Source: Herbaspirillum sp. LeCh32-8 | GTDB lineage: Bacteria > Pseudomonadota > Gammaproteobacteria > Burkholderiales > Burkholderiaceae_D | Length of the DNA: 64,000 bases | Assembly (NCBI RefSeq): GCF_017814915.1 | Contig: NZ_JAGIPZ010000003.1 | Span: 62,001 to 126,000 of the forward strand | Reading direction: 5' to 3' | Shown: positions 57,122 through 64,000 of the stretch, one piece after another | Layout of the letters: every line of letters starts with the position of its first letter | Position numbering within the stretch: position 1 is the stretch's first letter | Made by a program: the position numbers and the translations under genes | Notes under the pieces: model-generated | Databases searched by the model: none | The model's input: the letters and a program-made list of their open reading frames with translations, nothing else | What the model was told of the DNA's origin: nothing

Positions 57122-60100
57122 TCAGTTGGCAGCGGATGAGCGCCCGACCCAGAACTTCCAGAAGGGGCGACGCCGCGTCTTGCCCGCCGACGAGTCTTCT
57201 TCGTCTGCCTCATGCGCCAACTTGTAGAGCAAGGGCAACACGAGCAAGGTGAGCGCGGTCGAGGACAGAATGCCGCCGATCACCACGGTTGCCAGCGGTC
57301 GCTGCACTTCCGCGCCGGTTCCGGTGGCCAGCGCCATCGGGACAAAGCCCAGGGAAGCGACCAGGGCCGTCATCAACACCGGGCGCAGGCGCGTCATCGC
57401 ACCGTCGTGAATCGCAACATCCAGCGAGCGCCCCTCCTCTCGCAGGCTGCGGATGAAGGAGATCATCACCAGGCCGTTCAGCACCGCGACGCCTGACAAG
57501 GCGATGAAACCCACCGCCGCCGAGATCGACATGGGAATGCCGCGCATGGCCAGCGCAAGAATGCCGCCGGTCAGCGCGAACGGGATGCCGGTGAACACCA
57601 GCATGCCGTCCTTGACGTTGCTGAACATGGCAAACAGCAACACGAAGACCATCAATAAGGCGACCGGAATCACAATCTGCAGACGTTGCGTTGCCGATTG
57701 CAGGTTTTCGAACTGCCCGCCCCAGGTGGTCCAATAGCCGGCAGGAATCCTGACCTCGGACTGCAGTTGACGCTCGGCGTCCGCCACGAAGCCACCCAGA
57801 TCCCGACCACGAACATTGGCGCTGACCACGATGCGGCGCTTGCCGTCTTCCCGGCTGATCTGGTTCGGCCCCGGGGCGATGCTCAACGCAGCGACCTCTC
57901 CCAGCGGTACATAACTCGTACGGGTGGCGCCATCCTGCAAAGGCAGTGCGATCGGCAAGCGGCCGATCGCCTCCAGATCGGTCCGGGCATTGTCCGGCAG
58001 GCGCACCACGATGCCGAAGCGGCGGTCGCCCTGGAACATCGTGCCGGCTTCCTTGCCGCCGATGGCGGTGGCGATGGTGTCCTGGATGTCCGATACGTTC
58101 AGGCCGTAGCGCGCGATCTTCTGGCGGTCGATGTCCACGGTCAGCATCGGCAGGCCCGTGGTCTGCTCGATCTTCACTTCGGCGGCGCCCGGAATTTTCT
58201 CCAGCACGGCCGAGATCTTGCCGGCGGTGTCATTGAGCACGTTCATGTCGTCGCCGAATACCTTCACGGCCACGTCGCTTCGCACGCCCGAGATCAACTC
58301 GTTGAAGCGCAGCTGGATCGGCTGCGAGAATTCGTAGCTATTGCCCGGGATCTTCGCAACTTCTTCCTGAATGGCTGCCCGCAACTGATCATGCGTCTTC
58401 TTGGGCTCAGGCCACTGCCCTTCGGGCTTCAACATGATGTAGCCATCCGAGATGTTTGGCGGCATGGGGTCGGACGCCACTTCCGCCGTGCCGGTCCGGG
58501 CAAACACGCGCTCGATTTCGGGGAATTTTTTCTTCAGCGTCCTTTCGATCTGCTTTTGCATGTCCAGGGACTGGGTCAGGCTGGTGCCGGGAATGCGCAG
58601 CGCCTGAATCGCCATGTCGCCTTCATTCAGGCTCGGCACGAACTCCGTTCCGAGGCGAGTGGCCACCACGCCGCACACGACGATCAGCGCGCCGGCAAAG
58701 CTCAGAACGACCGCCTTGTTCTCCATGATGGACGTCAGCATCGGCGCATAAAGACGCTTGGCCCACGTCATCATGAAGTTCTCCTTCTCGGCCACCTTCT
58801 CGCCGATGAACAGGGCGATGGCTGCCGGAATGAAGGTCACCGACAGGATCATGGCGCCGATCAGGGCCGTGACGACGGTGAATGCCATCGGCGTGAACAT
58901 CTTGCCCTCGACGCCCGTCAGGGCGAACATCGGCAGATACACGATCATGATGATCAGCTGGCCAAAGATCAGCGGACGCCGCGCCTCCTTGGCGGCGGCA
59001 AACACCTCGTGGAAGCGCTCGCTGCGCGTGAGCGTACGGCCATGATGCTGCTGGGCGTGCGCCAACCTGCGCACGCAGTTCTCCACGATCACCACGGCGC
59101 CGTCGATGATGATGCCGAAGTCGAGCGCGCCCAGGCTCAACAGGTTTGCACTCACCTTGTTGGATACCATGCCCGTGAACGTGAAGAGCATGGCCAGCGG
59201 AATCACGGTTGCCGTGATGATGGCCGCGCGGATGTTGCCCAGGAAGACAAACAACACGGCCACCACGAGCAATGCGCCTTCGACCAGGTTCTTTTTCACC
59301 GTGGCGATCGCCTTGTCCACCAGCACGGTGCGGTCGTACACCGTCACGGCTTCAACGCCCTTGGGCAGGGTGCGATTGATCTCCTGCATCTTCTTGTCGA
59401 CCGCCAGCGACACCTTGCGGCTGTTCTCGCCGATGAGCATGAAGACGGTGCCCAGGACCACCTCGCGGCCGTTCTCGGTCGCTGCGCCCGTACGCAGTTC
59501 GCGGCCGATATCGACGTCGGCCACATCGCGCACGCGAATGGGAACGCCCTTGACGTTGGCCAGCACGATGTTGCCAATGTCATCGACGGACGCCACCTGT
59601 CCCGGCGCACGGATCAGGTATTGCTCGCCGCGGCGCTCGATATAGCCGGCGCCGACATTACCGTTGTTCTTCTCCAATGCCTTGACGACGGTATCCATCG
59701 TCATGCCGTAAGACGCCAGCTTCTCCGCCGAGGGCGCCACCAGATATTGCTTGGCGAAGCCGCCGATGGTGTTGATCTCGGTGACGCCCGGCACCAAACG
59801 CAGCTGGGGCTTGATCACCCAATCCTGTATCTCGCGCAGGTCGGTAGGCGTATAAGGCGTGCCGTCGTCCTTGCGGGCATCCTCTTTCGCTTCGACGGTC
59901 CACAGATAGATCTCCCCCAGGCCTGTTGAAATCGGTCCCATCCCGGGATCGATGCCGGCCGGCAGCTGGCTTCGCGCCTGCTGAATGCGCTCATTGACAA
60001 GTTGGCGGGCAAAATAAATGTCCGTGCCATCCTTGAATACGACGGTCACTTGCGAGAGACCGTAGCGCGAAAGAGACCTGACCTGCTCCAGCCCCGGCAA

Positions 60101-60325
60101 GCCGGACATCAGCGTCTCGATCGGATAACTGATCCGCTGCTCCGTCTCCAACGGCGAATAGCCCGGCGCGGCCGTATTGATCTGCACCTGGACATTGGTA
60201 ATGTCGGGGGATGCATCGATGGGCAGCTTTTGATAGCTATAAACGCCATAGGCGCCCATCCCCAGCACCGCGAGCAGCACCAGCCATCGATGCTCGATGG
60301 CAAAGCGAATGATTCGTTCAAACAT
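57122..60325 (-). CDS. czcA: Heavy-metal RND efflux pump
   Basis: 1067 residues, twelve helices and two large periplasmic domains. The heavy-metal signature is at about residues 398-412: DFGIIIDGAVVIVEN, whose Asp/Asp/Glu residues carry protons in CzcA-like zinc/cobalt/cadmium pumps. The start MFERIIRFAIEHRWLVLL and the LPIDASPDITNVQVQ segment are typical. It is the inner-membrane part of the trans-envelope pump with CzcB and CzcC, 29 bp after czcB. Substrates are probably Zn, Co or Cd; copper is less likely because the CusA methionine set was not seen. Confidence 0.95.
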   Translation of the reverse strand: MFERIIRFAIEHRWLVLLAVLGMGAYGVYSYQKLPIDASPDITNVQVQINTAAPGYSPLETEQRISYPIETLMSGLPGLEQVRSLSRYGLSQVTVVFKDGTDIYFARQLVNERIQQARSQLPAGIDPGMGPISTGLGEIYLWTVEAKEDARKDDGTPYTPTDLREIQDWVIKPQLRLVPGVTEINTIGGFAKQYLVAPSAEKLASYGMTMDTVVKALEKNNGNVGAGYIERRGEQYLIRAPGQVASVDDIGNIVLANVKGVPIRVRDVADVDIGRELRTGAATENGREVVLGTVFMLIGENSRKVSLAVDKKMQEINRTLPKGVEAVTVYDRTVLVDKAIATVKKNLVEGALLVVAVLFVFLGNIRAAIITATVIPLAMLFTFTGMVSNKVSANLLSLGALDFGIIIDGAVVIVENCVRRLAHAQQHHGRTLTRSERFHEVFAAAKEARRPLIFGQLIIMIVYLPMFALTGVEGKMFTPMAFTVVTALIGAMILSVTFIPAAIALFIGEKVAEKENFMMTWAKRLYAPMLTSIMENKAVVLSFAGALIVVCGVVATRLGTEFVPSLNEGDMAIQALRIPGTSLTQSLDMQKQIERTLKKKFPEIERVFARTGTAEVASDPMPPNISDGYIMLKPEGQWPEPKKTHDQLRAAIQEEVAKIPGNSYEFSQPIQLRFNELISGVRSDVAVKVFGDDMNVLNDTAGKISAVLEKIPGAAEVKIEQTTGLPMLTVDIDRQKIARYGLNVSDIQDTIATAIGGKEAGTMFQGDRRFGIVVRLPDNARTDLEAIGRLPIALPLQDGATRTSYVPLGEVAALSIAPGPNQISREDGKRRIVVSANVRGRDLGGFVADAERQLQSEVRIPAGYWTTWGGQFENLQSATQRLQIVIPVALLMVFVLLFAMFSNVKDGMLVFTGIPFALTGGILALAMRGIPMSISAAVGFIALSGVAVLNGLVMISFIRSLREEGRSLDVAIHDGAMTRLRPVLMTALVASLGFVPMALATGTGAEVQRPLATVVIGGILSSTALTLLVLPLLYKLAHEADEEDSSAGKTRRRPFWKFWVGRSSAAN

Positions 60326-60354
60326 GATTGTCGTCTTTCTCGAAGTCGCCTGAT

Positions 60355-61911
60355 TTAGTGGCTGTGCTCGGCGGAGCCCTTGCCCAGTTCGGCCTTGATG
60401 GCGAAGCTGCCCGCGGCGGCATACTCGGCGCCCGCGTCCAGGCCGGATTTGATTTCCACGAACTTGCCGTTGCTGCGACCAATGGTGACTTCCTGGGCGG
60501 CAAAGCCGCCGGGAACACGGACGAATACGACGCTCTTCCCATCGACGCTTTGCAGCGCATCGGCAGCCACCGCCACAGGCACCTGGGCCTCGTCGGAGAC
60601 CACTTCAACATTCACGAACAGGCCCGGCCGCCAGCTCTCATCCGGATTGGGCAGTACGACGTGCGCCTTGGCGGTGCGACTCTGTTCCCCAATCAGGGAG
60701 CCGACATAGGAGATCTTGCCGCCGGCGCTGGAGTTGAAGGCGATGGCGCGAACGACGACCTTCTCGCCCACGCGTACCGCCTGCATATCCTTGGGCGAGA
60801 CGATGATCTCGGCCCAGACGCTGGTCAGGTCTGAAATCAGGAAGGCGTTCGCATCTTCGCGCACGGCCTCGCCCAACCCGAGGTGTTTTTCAACCACGAC
60901 GCCGTCGAACGGAGCCCGGATCTCATAGCGGTTCAGGCCGCCGGAGGATCCGGTCGCACCGATGGCGCGCAGCTTCTGCTGCGCATTGCGCACGGCGACT
61001 TCCGCTTCACGCATGGTGGTCTGCGCTTGCAGATAATCCTGTTGCGCAGAGATCTTCTGCTCCCACAGATCCTTCTCGCGTTGGTACGCGGCCTTGGCAA
61101 ACGTCAGGCGCTGCTGTGCATTGAGCAGCTCCGAGCGTTGCTCCGACACGGCGCTGCTGTTGATGACGGCCAGCACCTGGCCCTTCTTCACCTTCTGGCC
61201 CAGGTTGGCCGATACGGATTCCACGATGCCGGCCACCTGCGGCACGACATGGGCGGTACGGTCTTCATTGAAGCGGATCTCGCCCGGCAACTGCAGGCTG
61301 CTGTTCAACTTCATGGCGCCGGCAGTCTTCACCTGGATGCCGGCGGCGGCCATCTGCTCCTTGTTCAGCTCGATCTTTCCTTCTTCCCTGGAGAAGGTGA
61401 ACTCCTGCGAAGCGGTCGGCGTCGATGCAGTGAACCTGATGTCAAACAGATGCGGCTCCTCGACCGGCGCGCTCGCCTTGAACGCATCCTTCTCGATCCG
61501 CAATTCCAGCGGCTCGCCTGCCTTGCCCGGGCGGATCAGCACCGCAGACAACTTCACGGCAGCGGGCGACACCGGCTTCCCGGCCTGGTAGGGATAGACC
61601 ATCAGTGCGCCGTCGTCCTCGGACAGCAGCACTTCGAAGGCGGACTCGCCCTCCTTGTACATCGAGCCGCCATGCGGGCCCTTGGATGGCGCCGCGCCAT
61701 GGTGCTCACCGTCGCCATGGGCGGCAGCGTCTTTGTGCTCGCAGCCCTTGTCTTCACCGTGGTGCTCGTTGTCCTTGTGCCCGCCTTCGTCCTGGTGCGC
61801 GGCGGATTTTGCGCCTCCGGCCGAACCGGCGTCCTTCATCAGGGTGATCCCCGACACGAGCGCGGCGATGACGATGATCGCCGCAATGGCGAGTTTTTGT
61901 TTCTTGGTCAT
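60355..61911 (-). CDS. czcB: RND efflux membrane-fusion protein with His-rich region
   Basis: 518 residues: one N-terminal membrane helix (about 7-27), a histidine-rich stretch (about 42-90, many HH, HG and KH pairs, with one Cys), then the lipoyl/hairpin/beta-barrel domains of periplasmic adaptors (VVPQVAGIVESVSANLGQ, NRYEIRAPFDGVVVE). The His-rich part can collect metal ions in the periplasm. The ATG at 61911 is preferred; a GTG at 61923 overlaps the czcC stop as GTGA. Confidence 0.93.
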   Translation of the reverse strand: MTKKQKLAIAAIIVIAALVSGITLMKDAGSAGGAKSAAHQDEGGHKDNEHHGEDKGCEHKDAAAHGDGEHHGAAPSKGPHGGSMYKEGESAFEVLLSEDDGALMVYPYQAGKPVSPAAVKLSAVLIRPGKAGEPLELRIEKDAFKASAPVEEPHLFDIRFTASTPTASQEFTFSREEGKIELNKEQMAAAGIQVKTAGAMKLNSSLQLPGEIRFNEDRTAHVVPQVAGIVESVSANLGQKVKKGQVLAVINSSAVSEQRSELLNAQQRLTFAKAAYQREKDLWEQKISAQQDYLQAQTTMREAEVAVRNAQQKLRAIGATGSSGGLNRYEIRAPFDGVVVEKHLGLGEAVREDANAFLISDLTSVWAEIIVSPKDMQAVRVGEKVVVRAIAFNSSAGGKISYVGSLIGEQSRTAKAHVVLPNPDESWRPGLFVNVEVVSDEAQVPVAVAADALQSVDGKSVVFVRVPGGFAAQEVTIGRSNGKFVEIKSGLDAGAEYAAAGSFAIKAELGKGSAEHSH

Positions 61912-61919
61912 GGGTGATC

Positions 61920-63206
61920 TCACTCAGCTGAAGGTGTCTCGGCGCCGGCCAGACGATCCAGGTCTGCGGCTGCTTGGAATGCGGTGGAAAGCGCTTTCCA
62001 GTACTGCGCCTTGGTCTGGAAATAGGTGCGCTGCGCATCAAGGACGTCGAGGTAGCCGAACTTCCCCAGCTCGAACCCGATCCGCGCAGCTTGATAGGCG
62101 CTGTGCGCTGCCGGAACAATCTCGCTGCGCAAGGCGGCGGCTTCTTCCCTGGCGTTGCGCAGGCGTTCGAAGCTTTGTGCGGCTTCGCCTTGCATCTGCA
62201 CTTCGACGATCGAGAGCTCGTCGCGCGCTTTGTCGACGCGCTTCAATGCCTCGAGCTCGTTGCCCTTGTTGCTGTCCAGCACGGGAATGGGGACGGAGAA
62301 GCCGACCACCCACATGTTTCGGGCGCTCGACTCATCTCGCTTGTTGCCGAAGGTGAGGCTCACATCGGGCGTGCGCTTGCCGGTCTCGATGCTGGCAAGC
62401 GCGCGACGGCGTTCGACCTCAAGCTGCGCGAGCTTCACCGCGGGCCCGCCTGCCACCCTCTCGGTCAGCTGCGCAATCGCCGGCAGCGCCGGCAAGGATT
62501 CGACGCCGCCATCGCTCAGCTGGAACTCGTTGCCGACCGAGCTCCAGAACATCGCCAGTTTCTTTTGCGCGAGGATCAGATCGCTGTCGGCCTGGTTCAG
62601 CTCCAATTGCGCGCCGGACTCAGCCACCTTCGCCCTGGTTTGCTCAACGGGAGAAATCTTGCCCGCCGCGACGCGGCGGCCAGTCATGTCGGCAGAGGTC
62701 TTTGCCAGGCCCAGCAGCTCCTTGGCCAGGCGCTGGCGCTCCAGCGCCACCATCACGTCGTAGTAAGCCGCAATAACGCCGGCGCGAATCTCGGTGCGCT
62801 TCGCGGCGTAGTCCAGCAATGCCATGTCGCGCGCGCGCTGGGCAGCCTCGATACGGGCGCTGCGCTTGCCGCCCAGTTCAATGGGTTGCGTGATTTGATA
62901 TGTCGTTGTCCGGCTGGACTTGCGCAAGTCCTCCATCAGTGCCGAGAACTCCGGATTGGGCCGTGCGCCGGCTTGGATGATAGTCGCCTCAACGGCGTCG
63001 ATTTCCTTGCGGGCAGCGGCCAGGGTCTTGTTCTGCTCAAACGCCAGGTCGATGGCCGCCGGCAGCGACAACAGGCGCGGCTCCTTGGCAAGGGACGACG
63101 CAGTGTAGGGTTGGGGTGGTTCCGTGTTTCCATGCGCAGTGGACTGCGCATGGCTGGGGCCGGCTGCAAGCAGCCCGAGCGCCAGCAAAAAGCTGTGCCG
63201 ATACAT
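61920..63206 (-). CDS. czcC: Outer-membrane efflux protein
   Basis: 428 residues of the TolC/OEP family: signal peptide (cleavage SHA-Q near 21), two repeats each with ITQPIELGGKRSARIE-like and KFGYLDVLDAQRTYFQ segments. It is the outer-membrane duct of the Czc pump. GGAGA precedes the ATG at 63206. It is 68 bp after czcI and touches czcB. Confidence 0.93.
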   Translation of the reverse strand: MYRHSFLLALGLLAAGPSHAQSTAHGNTEPPQPYTASSLAKEPRLLSLPAAIDLAFEQNKTLAAARKEIDAVEATIIQAGARPNPEFSALMEDLRKSSRTTTYQITQPIELGGKRSARIEAAQRARDMALLDYAAKRTEIRAGVIAAYYDVMVALERQRLAKELLGLAKTSADMTGRRVAAGKISPVEQTRAKVAESGAQLELNQADSDLILAQKKLAMFWSSVGNEFQLSDGGVESLPALPAIAQLTERVAGGPAVKLAQLEVERRRALASIETGKRTPDVSLTFGNKRDESSARNMWVVGFSVPIPVLDSNKGNELEALKRVDKARDELSIVEVQMQGEAAQSFERLRNAREEAAALRSEIVPAAHSAYQAARIGFELGKFGYLDVLDAQRTYFQTKAQYWKALSTAFQAAADLDRLAGAETPSAE

Positions 63207-63274
63207 CGAATTCTCCGGTGATGAAAAGGGGAATTCGGCGAGAGCAGTTGTAAGTGTGGATTGTTCTCGCCGAG

Positions 63275-63637
63275 TTAGGCGGCGAGCGGCCAATTGGGCT
63301 TGTCAGGCCCGTCGGCTATATGGGAAGCGGGATGTGGAAAGTAGCCGGGAGGCGACTTCTGCTCGGCAAGCGGGGGAGCCGCCACGCTCAAGCGGCCGAT
63401 CTGCACCGACTTCATGCAGCAAAAATGGCACAAAGAACAGCCGGTATCGCTGTCGCCGGTCTTTGATTTCCCGGACCCGGCGTTCTCATCGGCCGCGGCT
63501 GTCGCGGCTGCCGGATGCTCGTGGTGCCCCACATGCGCCGGCGCCCGATCGTTTTCCGCCTGGCAATAGGATGCCATCGCCGCCCAGGAGAGCTGCATCG
63601 GCAACAACAAAGCAAGCAGGATAATCAGTGCGCGCAT
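63275..63637 (-). CDS. czcI: CzcI-like periplasmic metal-resistance protein
   Basis: 120 residues: signal peptide (MRALIILLALLLPMQLSWAA) ending near AMA-S, a histidine patch (HVGHHEHPAA) and a cysteine cluster CSLCHFCCMK near the middle. This is the CzcI pattern in Cupriavidus-type czc operons, where it is thought to modulate expression or metal sensing. It is the first gene of the operon, with an inverted repeat 62 bp upstream. Confidence 0.85.
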   Translation of the reverse strand: MRALIILLALLLPMQLSWAAMASYCQAENDRAPAHVGHHEHPAAATAAADENAGSGKSKTGDSDTGCSLCHFCCMKSVQIGRLSVAAPPLAEQKSPPGYFPHPASHIADGPDKPNWPLAA

Positions 63638-63698
63638 GGTGAAAAGAATAATGGCTACCAGCCGTACCGACCGGCGGCCATGCAGTCAATGAGCAACA

Positions 63699-63724
63699 TG
63701 GTCATGGTCGTGGCCATGACCATT
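63699..63724. promoter_or_regulatory. Inverted repeat ATGGTCATGG-N6-CCATGACCAT
   Basis: Perfect 10-bp arms six bases apart in the 99-bp gap between the DUF4148 and czcI genes. It is well placed to be the metal-responsive operator of the czc operon. The binding protein is not in the window. Confidence 0.65.
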
Positions 63725-63736
63725 CATCGGCGGCGA

Positions 63737-64000
63737 TTATGCACCGTTGTACAGCGACGCGTCAAAGCCCTTGCCTTGGGTCGGGCTGCCGGCAGCATCC
63801 GGCTTGACCGAGCTGACCGGCGCCGGCTTGCCCAAGCGTGCGGCTTCCAGCTCGGCGACCACATCGGCGCGGGTCTTGGTGCTGACGAACTTGATCACCG
63901 GGTAGTTGTTGCGGGCGCTCAGGTTGGCTTGATCGCGCTCGGCTTCGGTCTTGACGGTCGACTGTGCGAAGGCCGACAGCGACAGAACGCTCACCATGGC
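63737..64000 (-). CDS. DUF4148-domain periplasmic protein, N-terminus cut by window edge
   Basis: The visible 87 residues end the gene: the second half of a signal peptide (MVSVLSLSAFAQS) followed by a short alpha/coil region with KTRADVVAELEAARLGK, the DUF4148 hallmark. The true start is probably a few codons beyond the right edge. Such small periplasmic proteins occur in many copies in Burkholderiales and have no known function. It reads toward czcI, so the czc promoter lies after its stop. Confidence 0.82.
   Translation of the reverse strand, partial: AMVSVLSLSAFAQSTVKTEAERDQANLSARNNYPVIKFVSTKTRADVVAELEAARLGKPAPVSSVKPDAAGSPTQGKGFDASLYNGA

Noticed and set aside
57686-59929. 747-codon plus-strand ORF antisense to czcA
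   Set aside because: It mirrors the czcA coding frame, has His/Gln/Arg-rich composition and no ribosome-binding site; it is a GC-rich shadow.
1-64000. tRNA, rRNA, CRISPR arrays, insertion sequences, prophage or conjugative genes
   Set aside because: Looked for cloverleaf-like stretches, regular repeat-spacer patterns, transposase and phage motifs; none found.

Overview
The window is GC-rich (roughly 65%), densely coded DNA from a chromosome of a beta-proteobacterium. Gene content and protein character fit Burkholderiales, most plausibly a Herbaspirillum-like member of Oxalobacteraceae: FixJ-type regulators with soluble or membrane histidine kinases, Bug/TctC proteins, DUF4148, a GTG-started general porin, PACE efflux, and short palindromes of the 'TCCCGGC-ctgc-GCCGGGA' and 'GTCCCTGC-tttc-GCAGGGAC' type. 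The genus is inferred from gene style, not from a marker gene. I see no rRNA, tRNA, CRISPR, insertion sequence or prophage.

Layout. 1-1308: an OmpR-type two-component pair (kinase cut by the left edge), facing 1657-4264, a DipZ-type thiol redox protein, a 52-residue exported peptide and a zeta-like GST; two RstA-box-like sites lie between them. 4488-7524: aldo-keto reductase, HAD phosphatase, VOC protein and an exported isochorismatase homologue without its catalytic cysteine. 7621-20777: a signalling block with a REC protein translationally coupled to a degenerate-GGDEF/EAL protein, a FixJ-type two-component system, a MocR regulator, an operon of a chemoreceptor and a Cache-PAS-GGDEF-EAL protein, a 78-residue orphan, an SDR with a broken active site, and the TMEM175/DUF1275 membrane pair. 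A repeated palindrome, TCATAC-N4-GTATGA, lies 66-86 bp before four genes in this block and looks like a local regulon operator. 21113-31397: two more FixJ-like systems, two AraC regulators and a stress module (Dps, alpha/beta hydrolase, DoxX and YtcJ amidohydrolase, divergent from a YcaC hydrolase and two XapX proteins).

31691-40000: PaiB/MocR divergent pair, Mn-type superoxide dismutase, an orphan spore-coat-U-type secreted protein, a PACE efflux pump divergent from a LysR regulator, an 886-bp gene-free mosaic of palindromic repeats, a hydroxyacyl-CoA dehydrogenase-like enzyme, and a DUF5993/DsbB pair. 40051-46337: a metal-complex uptake cluster (periplasmic binding protein, FecCD permease, ATPase, pseudoazurin, OprD porin, divergent MFS). 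This is the most unusual operon here, because a blue-copper protein and a TonB-independent porin are built into a ferric-siderophore-type importer. 46485-55473: a general porin, an AfuABC/FbpABC-type importer with an elaborate inverted repeat before its ATPase gene, and an orphan Bug protein divergent from a TctD/TctE pair. 55525-64000: an unidentified protein, a DUF2846 lipoprotein, a czcICBA heavy-metal efflux operon with a perfect inverted repeat upstream, and the end of a DUF4148 gene.

Boundaries follow visible ribosome-binding sites; where two starts compete, both are given. Function calls come from reading protein motifs, without database searches.
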